64,000 bases of DNA from Myxococcales bacterium (GCA_003151595.1 PLXW01000077.1:24125-88124), one strand, 5' to 3'; shown: positions 15,834-24,131, counted from the stretch's first letter. Numbers and translations: made by a program. The notes: generated from the letters alone by a model not told the origin.

Positions 15834-17036
15834 GTGTCGTCAGCGAAGCAGTCTGCCGAAGAGCGACGTGCGCGACTGAGCGAAGCGCGCGCGAGGGTCA
15901 CGTCGCTCCGTTCGCAGTTACGAGCGGCCCTCGCCGCCAAGAACGAGCGTCTCCGCGAGATCCGGCGAACGGTGCGCGCGGAGCGGTTGGCGCTCCGGGA
16001 GAGATTGCGCGCGAATCGGAAGCGGTTCCTGGAGGAGCTCCGCGAATGGGAGCGAGCGCAGCGTCACGAGGCCCGCGAGGCGTGGCACCGTCGGCTCGCC
16101 GAAGCGAAGGCGGAAGCGTCTGGCGAGATCGCGCGTGTGCGCGCGGAGATGGCCGCCGAGAGGGCGCACGCGAGCGACGTGCGTCGCATTCAACGTGAGG
16201 CGCGCCAGCGCGCCGATGCGCAGGAGCACCACGAGCACTCGGACGAAGGCGTGCGCGCGCTCATCCCCCTGGAGCTCCTTCCGCTCTTCGAGCGTGTGAG
16301 GCAGTCGATCCACGCAGGGAAGAAGCTCTCTCGCGCCGAGGCGTTTCTTCGCCTCGCCGAGAAGCGGCCGGAGGACGTGTTCCAGATCATCGAGCCGCAC
16401 ATCGAGCGGATGGTTCGCGACACGATCTTGGAGCTCGCGCGCGCGCGCCGGGCGTCACGCTCGTGTGGCTGCGCGCACCTTCCCGCGTCGCCCAAACCCG
16501 CAAACGGCAACGCCCTCGCCGGCGGGGGACCATTGCCCGAGGAGGTCTCGCGCATTCGTGCCCTGGAGAGTCGACGACGGGAAGCGTCGAAAGGCGAGGG
16601 GCTCGACACGACCGCGATCGCGAAGGCGATCCGCGAGGACATTCGAGACGCGGTCCGCGCAGGCGAGCTGCCGAGAGCGACCTATAGCGTCCGAACGAGC
16701 AAGTACTCGATGGGCTCGTCCATCACCGTCGAGGTTTCGAAGCTGCCGTTTCGAACGATCAACGCGGCAGCGTATCGCGTCGATCCGGGCGCGAACTGGG
16801 CAACGTTCGACAGCGCGAACTTCCGAAGTCGGTTCACCGAGGAGGCCCAGGCCGTCGAGCGGAAACTCGAAGGTATCGTCGGTGCCTATCACTGGGATCG
16901 CTCCGACCCGGAGACGGACTACTACAACGAGAGGTTCCATCGAGACATCCGCATCACAGAGGACAAGAGCGAGTGGAAGCGAATGGAGGCGGCGAAGGTG
17001 GCCGCCGCGCGTCAGTCCGAGGGGGCGCGAGTCTGA
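15834..17036 (+). CDS. Cassette protein 17: third SRTEAFL-family paralogue with LPD29-like tail
   Basis: A 400-residue protein starting with GTG after a run of G. A basic coiled coil (1-135) is followed by the shared core (SDEGVRALIPLELLPLFERV, then SRAEAFLRLAEKRPEDVF). The C-terminal part (about 270-395) has AIAKAIREDIRDAVRAG, then YSVRTSKYSMGSSITVEV, which resembles the large polyvalent protein associated domain LPD29 found in phage and plasmid polyvalent proteins. That supports a mobile-element origin and possible delivery with DNA. Confidence 0.75.
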   Translation: MSSAKQSAEERRARLSEARARVTSLRSQLRAALAAKNERLREIRRTVRAERLALRERLRANRKRFLEELREWERAQRHEAREAWHRRLAEAKAEASGEIARVRAEMAAERAHASDVRRIQREARQRADAQEHHEHSDEGVRALIPLELLPLFERVRQSIHAGKKLSRAEAFLRLAEKRPEDVFQIIEPHIERMVRDTILELARARRASRSCGCAHLPASPKPANGNALAGGGPLPEEVSRIRALESRRREASKGEGLDTTAIAKAIREDIRDAVRAGELPRATYSVRTSKYSMGSSITVEVSKLPFRTINAAAYRVDPGANWATFDSANFRSRFTEEAQAVERKLEGIVGAYHWDRSDPETDYYNERFHRDIRITEDKSEWKRMEAAKVAAARQSEGARV

Positions 17037-18464
17037 ATGGTGGCCGCCGATCGTCAGGCAAGTCGTGCGCGGCGTGCGGAGAGGCACGCGCTTCGAGCGA
17101 AGCTGGTCGAGCTCCGCGAGCGCCTTCGGCGCGCGCTCGCCGCGAGGAAGCAGCGCATGCGGGAGCTTACGCAGGCTATCCGCGCGGAGCGACTTGCGCT
17201 TCGCGATCGCCTTCGCGCCAAGCGACGACAGGCACTCGCCGAGCTTCGCGCGACCGCTCGCTCCGAGCGCGAGACGGCGCGGGGCGAGTGGGCACGTCGG
17301 CGGGCAGCGGCGCTCGGCGAGGCGACGTCCGACGTCGAGCGAGTGCGCGTGGAGATGGCGGCGGCGCGCGAACGGCAGGCCGAAGAGCGCCGCGTCGAGG
17401 CAAAGCTCCGTGCGGACGCGCATCTCCACGCGCACGCGCGCCGCGAGCAGAGCGACGAGCACGTGCGCGCGGCGATTCCGCGCGAGCTCGTTCCGCTCTT
17501 CGATCGCGTGAAGCGATCGATTCGGGGTGGTTCGACTCGGTCGCGCGTCGAAGCGTTCCTCCACCACGCCGAGAAGCATCCCGAGGCAGCGTTTGCCGTG
17601 GTCGAGCCGCGCGTCGAGGAGCACATCGACGAGACGCGTGCGGCGATCGCCGACGTGGCACGCGCGGTGGCGCGCGGCCAGGGCGTGCGTGACTACGAGG
17701 AGAAGCGGACCGCTCGTATCGAGCGACTGCGTGCGAAGGCGGCGCGCCTCGGCGTAGCGGCCGACGGAGCCCACGCGCGCGCGCGGGCGATCGGCGACGC
17801 CATTCCGTTTGGCCAACCCATCTTGGTCGGCCACTACAGCCAGCGTCGCCACGAGCGCGACCTCGAACGAATGCGCCGCTCGTTCACGAAATCCGTCGAG
17901 CTCACGAACGAGGCGAAGGCTGTCGCGAGTCGCGCGAACCGCGCGGAGCACAGCACCGCTGTCTCCAGCGACGATCCCGGAGCCATCGAGAAGCTCCGAG
18001 CGAAGCTCGCGGCCCTCAACTCGGACCGCGAGCGGATGCGTGCAGCAAACGCCGCGATCCGGGCAGGAGGGGACGTCCTCGCTGCGCTCGCCTCGCTTGG
18101 CTTTCGCGAGCAGCACGCGAAGAAGCTCCTCGAACGGGACTTCGCGGGGCGGATCGGCTTTCCGGACTACGCGATGCGGAACTCGGCGGCCGAAGCCGCG
18201 CGCCTTGAACGGCGCATCCGCGAGCTCGGGGAGCGCGCGACGGCGCCGGCAGCGGCCGACGTCGTCATCGGCGAGGCGCGCATCTCGGAAGCGGAGAACC
18301 GTGTACGCGTCACCTTTCTAGGCGTCCCGCCCGAACCCGTGCGGCGCGCTCTCAAGAGTGCGGGCTTTCGCTGGGCGCCGTCGGTCGGCGCGTGGCAGCG
18401 GCTCGCGAGCAACGGTGCTCGACACGCGGCCGAGCGTGTCCTGACGCAAGCCTCATCGACCTGA
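17037..18464 (+). CDS. Cassette protein 18: fourth SRTEAFL-family paralogue with polyvalent-protein-like tail
   Basis: A 475-residue protein whose ATG directly follows the previous stop. A basic coil (1-140) leads to the shared core (SDEHVRAAIPRELVPLFDRV, then SRVEAFLHHAEKHPEAAF). A longer helical region follows, and the end (LKSAGFRWAPSVGAWQR, about residues 440-456) matches a short element common in phage and plasmid polyvalent proteins (DUF3560/LPD type). No enzyme motif is visible. The pairing with the LPD29-like gene just upstream suggests the two proteins act together. Confidence 0.75.
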   Translation: MVAADRQASRARRAERHALRAKLVELRERLRRALAARKQRMRELTQAIRAERLALRDRLRAKRRQALAELRATARSERETARGEWARRRAAALGEATSDVERVRVEMAAARERQAEERRVEAKLRADAHLHAHARREQSDEHVRAAIPRELVPLFDRVKRSIRGGSTRSRVEAFLHHAEKHPEAAFAVVEPRVEEHIDETRAAIADVARAVARGQGVRDYEEKRTARIERLRAKAARLGVAADGAHARARAIGDAIPFGQPILVGHYSQRRHERDLERMRRSFTKSVELTNEAKAVASRANRAEHSTAVSSDDPGAIEKLRAKLAALNSDRERMRAANAAIRAGGDVLAALASLGFREQHAKKLLERDFAGRIGFPDYAMRNSAAEAARLERRIRELGERATAPAAADVVIGEARISEAENRVRVTFLGVPPEPVRRALKSAGFRWAPSVGAWQRLASNGARHAAERVLTQASST

Positions 18465-18508
18465 ACGCAACAAGGAGTCTCGCCGTGCAGCACAAGAAGG
18501 AAGCCATC

Positions 18509-19126
18509 ATGAGCTACGAGATCGCGAGGGCCGCGCGGCGGATCGTCGATGCCACGAAGAGGACGGCCTACGAGCACGGGATGATCATGGACCCGAGTAC
18601 CGGCGCGTTCTTCACGGACTGCTCCGGCTTCGTCAGCTACGTGCTCGAAGGGATCGCGCCCGAGCACTACGGCGCGATCCCTCGGGAGAGCGCGCACGCG
18701 TACCCGAGAGCGTTCGAGTTCTTTGACTACTTCGCCTCGCGGCCGGTGGACGCCTCGCACGCCTGGCGGCGCGTCGGTCGTCTCCTCGATGCCCGCGAGG
18801 GGGATCTCGTCGCGTGGCGCCTCGCCCGCGTTCGCGAGGACCGCGACTCCGGGCACGTCTTCGTCGTCGCGGAGGCGCCCGCGCTCGTGACCGCGGGCGT
18901 GTGGGGCGTGCGCGTCTACGACTCCAGCGACGTTCGTCACTTCGACGACTCGCGCGAACGGAACGGCTCATTTGCGGGCGGCGTTGGCACGGGAACGATC
19001 CTCATCCATGCCGACGGCGCCGGAAGACACACCGCGTTTCAGTTCGGCCCGGACGACTCGGTGCACGAGGCGCCGATCGCGATCGCACGACTCGAACCGA
19101 TTCACGTTCGACACCAGGAACCCTGA
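18509..19126 (+). CDS. Cassette protein 19: NlpC/P60-like cysteine peptidase
   Basis: A 205-residue protein with the NlpC/P60 order: Cys in FTDCSGFVSYVL (about residue 37), His in SGHVFVVAEAP (about 116) and an Asp or similar in VYDSSDV (about 140). Such enzymes cut peptidoglycan stem peptides. The ATG at 18509 has GAAGGAAG upstream; a GTG at 18485, 7 bases after AAGGAG, would add eight residues and is a real alternative. With the LysM, glucosaminidase and transglutaminase-like genes it completes a wall-degrading set. Confidence 0.78.
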   Translation: MSYEIARAARRIVDATKRTAYEHGMIMDPSTGAFFTDCSGFVSYVLEGIAPEHYGAIPRESAHAYPRAFEFFDYFASRPVDASHAWRRVGRLLDAREGDLVAWRLARVREDRDSGHVFVVAEAPALVTAGVWGVRVYDSSDVRHFDDSRERNGSFAGGVGTGTILIHADGAGRHTAFQFGPDDSVHEAPIAIARLEPIHVRHQEP

Positions 19127-19137
19127 GCCCGCGACCG

Positions 19138-19929
19138 ATGGTGAAGCTTCCCTTCGAGAGCAAGCCGCGCTGGTACGCGACCGAGCTCGCGACCACGCTG
19201 TTCGCGGCCGTCCCCGCGTTCCTCACCGGCGCCGGCGGCATCGTCGAAGGGATTCGAACGGGTGCACGCGGCGTCCTCCAGCTGGGCACCAGCGTGCTCG
19301 TCGCGCTCGTCATTGGCACCGTCTTCAAAGCCGTGCGGTCGCGCTACAAGGACGCACGCGAGGCCGCTCAAAAGAGCCCGCGCGACCTCGAAGGGTGCCT
19401 CTACACGCTCCATGCGGCGATCCTCGCGATGCGCGACCTCTCGTACGACGATGCCGCGATCGCGAAGCTCCGCGTGGCTCTCTTTCGAGTCGTCGAGGGT
19501 GCGGACGTAGCCGAGCAGATCCTTCCCTACGTTGGCGGCGGCGGCGGCGGTGAAGGAACGAAGGTCTCGCGGCGCAGTGGGTTCGTTGGCCGGGCGATCC
19601 TCCGTGGGAAGCCAGCGGTGGCCATCCGCGACGGCTCATTCGACGACTACGTGCAGCTGCTCGTGGACGAGTACGCAACGCCGCTCGAGGAAGCGCGCGC
19701 CCTCGATGACGATCGGCTCGCGTTCGTCGCGGTGCCGCTCCGCGATCCGAGCACGAGCCGCGTTGTGGGCGTGGTCTACATGGACTCGCCGGACCGCACG
19801 TTCTTCTCGCATCCCGCTCGCCCGCGCGACGTCATCTACGAAGCCTTCGTTCGAAAGATCGTCGGCGCTTGCGCGGGGCTCGTGGCGTACGCAGAATTGA
19901 GATACCCGAGGGGAGGAGGCGCACGATGA
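19138..19929 (+). CDS. Cassette protein 20: membrane protein with GAF-like domain
   Basis: A 263-residue protein. Two hydrophobic segments near the start (about residues 15-38 and 42-62: LQLGTSVLVALVIGTVF) anchor it. The remainder resembles a GAF sensor domain (FVGRAILRGKPAVAIRD, then AFVAVPLRDP and VVGVVYMDSPDRTFF). GAF domains bind small ligands or act as dimer modules. The start is the ATG of MVKLPFE, 11 bases after the NlpC/P60 stop; the frame is open upstream but out of keeping. It ends in an ATGA overlap. Confidence 0.72.
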   Translation: MVKLPFESKPRWYATELATTLFAAVPAFLTGAGGIVEGIRTGARGVLQLGTSVLVALVIGTVFKAVRSRYKDAREAAQKSPRDLEGCLYTLHAAILAMRDLSYDDAAIAKLRVALFRVVEGADVAEQILPYVGGGGGGEGTKVSRRSGFVGRAILRGKPAVAIRDGSFDDYVQLLVDEYATPLEEARALDDDRLAFVAVPLRDPSTSRVVGVVYMDSPDRTFFSHPARPRDVIYEAFVRKIVGACAGLVAYAELRYPRGGGAR

Positions 19930-20099
19930 GCGAAGAGAAGCGACCGCAAGAGCAGGCTCCGTCGCCGCGCGAGGAGAAGCCGGAGTTCGTGCGCGACCCC
20001 GACGAGCTCGCGCCCACCGCTACATGGCCTGCCGGTCGCTACTGGGAGATCACGCTCCCGCCGGAGTTCGACGCGCCGGTTCGCACGCGCAGAGCCTAA
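19926..20099 (+). CDS. Cassette protein 21: short hydrophilic protein
   Basis: A 57-residue protein rich in Glu, Pro and Arg, beginning at the ATG overlapping the previous stop. The final half (YWEITLPPEFDAPV) may be beta. It closes the cassette; the next gene is on the other strand after 136 bases with no recognisable terminator. Confidence 0.55.
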   Translation: MSEEKRPQEQAPSPREEKPEFVRDPDELAPTATWPAGRYWEITLPPEFDAPVRTRRA

Positions 20100-20235
20100 C
20101 CAGCGTAGTGACCGCGGGTGGGGCGCACGTAGAGGGCAGAGCGCAACGCTCGCGCGCCGTCGAAGGGGCTCGCCTTCGACGCCGTCGCCGCGGACGAGAC
20201 GGCGGTGTGCGTGAGCCACGCGACGAGGCGCCAAG

Positions 20236-20706
20236 TCAAAGGCGGCTGGTGTCGGTGCGCGAACGACGAGGCTCGCGAGCGGATGGTTCCGCCTTCGGCG
20301 CGATGCGCGCAGCTTCTCGAAGGAGGCGCCGCATCTGCGTCGGCGTCATCATCCGCGTGAACCTGAGCAGCTGAGCGAGGTGCACTGAGCCGGCAATCGC
20401 TAAGAGGTCAGCTACTTCGAGATCGAGGACTTCCGCGACCTTCGCGCGCTCCCGTCGCGGTCGGCCAGGCCCAGCCCGAGGCATCGTCGGCCGCGCGAGC
20501 AGTTCCACAAGCGGGACGCGGAATGCGTTGGAGAGCTTAACGAGCGAGCGCAGCGTCAGGTTCTCTGTGCCCGCCTCGACTCGCTGAAGGTTGCTTTCCG
20601 AAAGCCCGGCTATGGCCGCGAACTCCCGTTGCGTCAGTCCGCCAATGGCGCGCAGCTCTGCGACGCGACGCCCGAGAAGCCCGATCACCTGGTCAGGATC
20701 GGTCAT
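20236..20706 (-). CDS. XRE-family transcriptional regulator
   Basis: A 156-residue protein with a Cro/C1-type helix-turn-helix at residues about 14-66 (RRVAELRAIGGLTQREFA, then GLSESNLQRVEAG and LRSLVKLSNAFRVP). The rest is helical with an Arg-rich end. The start is the ATG of MTDPDQV; the upstream hypothetical gene overlaps it by 14 bases, so the two likely form a unit. It converges on the virus-like cassette and could repress it or the pair it belongs to. Confidence 0.85.
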   Translation of the reverse strand: MTDPDQVIGLLGRRVAELRAIGGLTQREFAAIAGLSESNLQRVEAGTENLTLRSLVKLSNAFRVPLVELLARPTMPRAGPGRPRRERAKVAEVLDLEVADLLAIAGSVHLAQLLRFTRMMTPTQMRRLLREAARIAPKAEPSAREPRRSRTDTSRL

Positions 20707-21121
20707 GCGTTTCCCGCTTTGCGTAAGCGCTGTCTGGAAAAGCACGGCACGCTGCGGACATCATCCAGTCGAGGAACGCAGGCAGTCGCATCCCTGATGG
20801 CGACATCTCTTGAACAGCCTTGCGTTGACCTTGGACGGTGCCGCTCCAGCGGCCCGAGACGTAACGCAAACGTACGTTGATTTCGCTTCCATAGAGCCGC
20901 TGAAGCTCACTCGCGAGGGCTTGCTCCTCATCGGCGAGGTTGTGCCCCAAGGCGAGCGAGAGGGCCTCAGAAGCCGATGAGAGTGCATCCCCCGACGAAT
21001 CGCCGCGCGCCCACCAGCCGGCATCCCAATCGCTCCAGACCATGATCTCGTCCACCACGGTTCGAGAGTGTTCATCTGCCGGGCTCTCCCCGCAACCCGA
21101 ACCATTCGAACGTCTAGGCAT
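20693..21121 (-). CDS. Hypothetical acidic protein upstream of the XRE regulator
   Basis: A 142-residue protein with no recognised domain. Its composition is protein-like (IMVWSDWDAGWWARGD, then LYGSEINVRLRYVSGRWSG), with Trp and acidic residues. Its 3' end overlaps the XRE gene start by 14 bases, a layout seen in toxin-antitoxin and other regulator pairs, but nothing in the sequence proves such a role. An alternative start lies three codons upstream. Confidence 0.6.
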   Translation of the reverse strand: MPRRSNGSGCGESPADEHSRTVVDEIMVWSDWDAGWWARGDSSGDALSSASEALSLALGHNLADEEQALASELQRLYGSEINVRLRYVSGRWSGTVQGQRKAVQEMSPSGMRLPAFLDWMMSAACRAFPDSAYAKRETHDRS

Positions 21122-21207
21122 TGCCCTCAATGGCAGATGCGATCATCCGCTCGCTGGGGTAAAGGGCTTCGACGCGATCGACGCCTCGATTGCCCATGGA
21201 GCCCATC

Positions 21208-21603
21208 ATGACCTTGAAGTCCGACATCGAAGCGCTCGCAAGTACGTTCGCTGACGGCGTGCTCGCCGCTCTTCGCAACGCATCGCTAGAGGACATCCTT
21301 GAGGGTCGCGTGTCGCCGGTCGCGAAGAGCGCGCCCGCGCGCCCGACGTCGTCAACAACGTCGAGGCCACAGAAGACGGCCGGCGGAAGCGGTCGCCGGT
21401 CCGCTTCGGACATCGCTCACGTGGAGGGCGTGATCGTCGCCAAGCTTCGCGAGCACCGTGCCGGCCTTAGAAGCGAACAGCTGCAAAAGGTTCTCAAGCT
21501 GAGCAAGGCGGAGATCGTACGGCCGATCGCGTCGGCACTCGCTGCGAAGAAGATCGTGAAGACCGGCGAGAAGCGCGCGACGACCTACTTCGCGGCGAAG
21601 TGA
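21208..21603 (+). CDS. Small protein with winged-helix-like C-terminus
   Basis: A 131-residue protein. The N-terminal 30 residues are a helix, followed by a Ser/Thr/Pro-rich linker. The C-terminal 60 residues (SEQLQKVLKLSKAEIVRP, then SALAAKKIVKTGEKRATTYF) read as a small winged helix-turn-helix likely to bind DNA. Starting six codons upstream, at 21190, is also possible. The last 115 bases of the gene recur at 24017-24131 with three changes. Confidence 0.7.
   Translation: MTLKSDIEALASTFADGVLAALRNASLEDILEGRVSPVAKSAPARPTSSTTSRPQKTAGGSGRRSASDIAHVEGVIVAKLREHRAGLRSEQLQKVLKLSKAEIVRPIASALAAKKIVKTGEKRATTYFAAK
21489..21603 (+). repeat. Duplicated gene tail, copy 1
   Basis: These 115 bases at the end of the winged-helix gene match 24017-24131 at 112 positions, including the stop codon. 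Here they belong to an intact reading frame. Confidence 0.9.
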
Positions 21604-21630
21604 GGACCCACCTTCGAGCCACGTCGACCG

Positions 21631-22119
21631 CTACCCGAGCAGTGCGCGCAGACGACTCGACAGGATCTCGTCAACCTTGCGCTCGACGATGCGCTCGATC
21701 TCCACTTGCAGTCGGCTCGCCACTCCGCCGTTGTCGGTCCGCACGCTCACAGCCTTCCATTGACGTTCGGCACCGCGCTTTGGGGCGCTTGTCGTCTGTC
21801 CGGCCATTTTGCCGCGGACCTTGTAGACCAGCGCGCTGGACAGCTTGATGCCTTTCGCCTTCGCTGCCGCAAGGACGGCAGCGACGGGCATCGAGACGGG
21901 CTGCGATCGAACGAAGGCGCTCGCGGACTTGGGATCGGGGCCTCGTCTCGGAACGCTCTTCGTCTTGCCGGTCATTCTGCCGCGAACCTTGTAGACGAGC
22001 GCGCTCGATAGCTTGATGCCCTTCGCCTTCGCCGCTCCGACGACGGCAGCCGCGGGCATTGAGATGGGCTGCGAACGAATGAAGCCGCTCGCAGACTTCG
22101 GGTCGGGGCCTTGGGACAT
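21631..22119 (-). CDS. Tandem-repeat domain protein
   Basis: A 162-residue protein with two nearly identical 45-residue units (about 5-49 and 60-104). Each reads GPDPKSAS-F-RSQP, then AKAKGIKLSSALVYKVRG. The repeats look like a small helical DNA-binding or adaptor unit. The C-terminal 40 residues (EIERIVERKVDEILSSRL) form an amphipathic helix suited to oligomerisation. Related repeats appear in other myxobacterial proteins as far as I recall, without known function. The start chosen is the ATG at 22119; a TTG at 22128 is the alternative. Confidence 0.7.
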   Translation of the reverse strand: MSQGPDPKSASGFIRSQPISMPAAAVVGAAKAKGIKLSSALVYKVRGRMTGKTKSVPRRGPDPKSASAFVRSQPVSMPVAAVLAAAKAKGIKLSSALVYKVRGKMAGQTTSAPKRGAERQWKAVSVRTDNGGVASRLQVEIERIVERKVDEILSSRLRALLG

Positions 22120-22693
22120 TGTCGACAAATATCACGCCGACGCGACCCCTGGCGTGCGCTTGGCGACGGCGTAGGGAGCACGGTCGGCCTCTGGGCCCGA
22201 TCGAATGCAGGGCCGATCGGCGAGACTCCGTCCGCGGAGCTCGTGTGAAATCGGGTCTTCGCGAGAATCTACTCGAACGAGTTCGGTACGCTCGGAGGGC
22301 GACGCACGAGCGTCGGTTCCTTTCCATCCCAGCGACGTCGCTATTCGGGTCGGCGACTTCGAAGATCGCGGCGGCATCACGCGGACCAAGCGCACGCAAG
22401 CAGGACAGCGCCACTCTCCGCGTCCCTTTCGCATGACGTCCTCGTACTCTCGCTGGCGCCTCCCGTGGCCCCTGCAGGGCGACGGAATCGCAGCAGATGA
22501 AGGTCGAGCCGAACAGGTACTATATTTGTCGTGCCACCCTAATAGGCCGGACAAGGCGTCCTGTATATTGGTCCGCCCAATCCTTGCCCGGTGGTGCAAG
22601 AACGGCGTGCAGAAAGCTTGCGGCCTGAAGTAGTCGCGCAGTAGGAGCCATCCAGTCAACCACGCGGTCCGCGAAACTGGCTCGCCAGCGCGA
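22120..22693. other. 574-base gap with AT-richer core, no gene seen
   Basis: The open frames here are Arg/Ser-rich and do not look like proteins. The 22510-22570 stretch (with ACTATATTTG and TGTATATTGG) is clearly richer in A/T than the surroundings and contains a short hairpin, GGAC / GTCC. It could hold a promoter or a small RNA, but I cannot define one. Confidence 0.4.
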
Positions 22694-23224
22694 TCACGTC
22701 AGGTCTTCGTCGGATCCGAGGACCGCGTTCCTCCACTGGATCAACCAGGGAAGGAGCGTATGGAACCTGGCCGGGTGCGGTGCCAGCAACGTGGCGACGA
22801 GGTTTGATGCGAGGTAATCCACCCAACCGGAGTCCTTCCCAGCCTCTCGCCAGAGGTCGAGCTTCTTAAGGATAGCGATCGACTCCTTGTTCCCCAGCTC
22901 TTCGGGGTTGTGCTTCACGTAGTTGCCACCGGAATAGACAATCTCCGCGATGGAGTATCCCGAGATGATGTGCTTCGGGCCTCGCGCAAGCCAATCCTTC
23001 TTGTTGGCCTTCTCCATGATCGCGGTCAGGTAGAGCTGACACGCAACCAAGCCCACGCCGTACATGTACTCGCAGCGATCGAATTGCCCTATCGAGTCGG
23101 GATCGGGCTCACCGGCGATCTCTTCGTCGAGGTCGTCGAGGTTCCGATCGATCATCCCGGCAAGCTCCTCTAAGAACTGGAGGTCGTAGTCGCAGAGGAT
23201 CCGCCAATGCGTGTTCAAGTCCAT
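22694..23224 (-). CDS. Hypothetical protein, lower GC than neighbours
   Basis: A 176-residue, mostly helical protein (LCDYDLQFLEELAGMIDRN, then GVGLVACQLYLTAIMEK and PWLIQWRNAVLG) with many acidic and aromatic residues. Codon use is less GC-biased than in neighbours, which suggests recent transfer. No domain was recognised. It lies in the accessory strip between the tandem-repeat protein and two small membrane proteins. Confidence 0.75.
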   Translation of the reverse strand: MDLNTHWRILCDYDLQFLEELAGMIDRNLDDLDEEIAGEPDPDSIGQFDRCEYMYGVGLVACQLYLTAIMEKANKKDWLARGPKHIISGYSIAEIVYSGGNYVKHNPEELGNKESIAILKKLDLWREAGKDSGWVDYLASNLVATLLAPHPARFHTLLPWLIQWRNAVLGSDEDLT

Positions 23225-23241
23225 GTCGCTTCAAGCCGCCG

Positions 23242-23616
23242 TCAGGAGGCCCGCGGGTTCTTGATCAAGACCGGCTTGGAGTTGAAGACGCCGATCGTCA
23301 GCAGGCTCTTCTGACGGCAATGAGGACACGTCGTCTCGTCGGAAACGGTCAGCGCTATGCCGAGGGTCAGGAACGATTGAAGGATGAACCCCCCTCCGAT
23401 GAGGCCAATCAACCAAGGCGTAACGGATGGCGCCAAGGCCTCACTTACGAAGAGCCCCAGGACCGCCGCTCCCGCGAAGAAGAGCACGATAGTCAGAATG
23501 AACAGGTACGGGCGCCAGAGCATCTGCCCATGCGAGCCCTGCTCACGATAGATGTCAACGAAGCATACGGAAGCCGTGCGGGTGAGGCTTACCGCTCCTT
23601 CTCTGACCTCGTGCAT
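23242..23616 (-). CDS. Membrane protein with C-terminal zinc-ribbon-like Cys pair
   Basis: About 124 residues with two transmembrane segments (YLFILTIVLFFAGAAVLGLF and TPWLIGLIGGGFILQSFL) and a CPHC pair near the end. The start is uncertain: the ATG at 23616 overlaps the upstream gene by 28 bases, and a nearby GTG would shorten the protein. Function unknown. Confidence 0.6.
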   Translation of the reverse strand: MHEVREGAVSLTRTASVCFVDIYREQGSHGQMLWRPYLFILTIVLFFAGAAVLGLFVSEALAPSVTPWLIGLIGGGFILQSFLTLGIALTVSDETTCPHCRQKSLLTIGVFNSKPVLIKNPRAS

Positions 23617-23933
23617 CCGCAGCCATTGGCGTTCGCAATGAGGTCCGGAGACGCCTCTTCGCAGCACTTGGCGGAAGTGGCGTAGCAATCGGCGGAACAC
23701 GCTTCTTGCGCGGAGGCGTCAGTTTGTTTCCCGTTCCGGCACCGAAGGTCGCACCCGATGCACGCGAAGACGCAGGAAGCTTCGGCATGATCGCGAGCCC
23801 CGCCATCCCGACCCTCGCGGATTGCTCGCTCTGAGTGTTGTTCCCCACGATCGAGGATCATCTTGGCGCCGATGGCGACGAATCCAAGAAAGACGACAAG
23901 AAGTCCCCACTTCACGGATCGCGAATAGCGCAC
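23589..23933 (-). CDS. Small membrane-anchored Cys-rich protein
   Basis: A 114-residue protein with an N-terminal transmembrane or signal segment (WGLLVVFLGFVAIGAKMIL) and a C-terminal region with eleven Cys (CVFACIGCDLRC, then ACSADCYATSAKCC and NGCGC). This suits a disulphide-bonded extracytoplasmic domain. It overlaps the next gene in the same direction. Function unknown. Confidence 0.65.
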   Translation of the reverse strand: MRYSRSVKWGLLVVFLGFVAIGAKMILDRGEQHSERAIREGRDGGARDHAEASCVFACIGCDLRCRNGKQTDASAQEACSADCYATSAKCCEEASPDLIANANGCGCTRSEKER

Positions 23934-24016
23934 AGATCGAGATCCTCTGTTTGTTTGACGGCGAGGTCAACGACGTTCGAGTCGTTGCAGGACCTGGTCG
24001 AGCGTGTCGAATTCAC

Positions 24017-24131
24017 GGTTCTCAAGCTGAACAAGGCGGAGATCGCACGGCCGATCGCGTCGGCACTCGCTGCGAAGAAGATCGTGAAGACCGGCGAGAA
24101 GCGCGCGACGACCTACTTTGCGGCGAAGTGA
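24017..24131 (+). pseudogene. Duplicated gene tail, copy 2 (orphan 3' fragment)
   Basis: This is a second copy of the winged-helix gene's last 115 bases (three substitutions), joined upstream to unrelated sequence. Only the C-terminal half-domain is present and no start codon with a protein-like N-terminus precedes it, so it is most likely a fragment left by duplication or recombination. About 2.4 kb with other genes separates the two copies. Confidence 0.75.

Noticed and set aside
3995..20099. An ordinary tailed prophage, phage-tail-like bacteriocin or contractile injection system
   Set aside because: No portal, terminase, sheath, tube, baseplate or tape-measure protein could be recognised.
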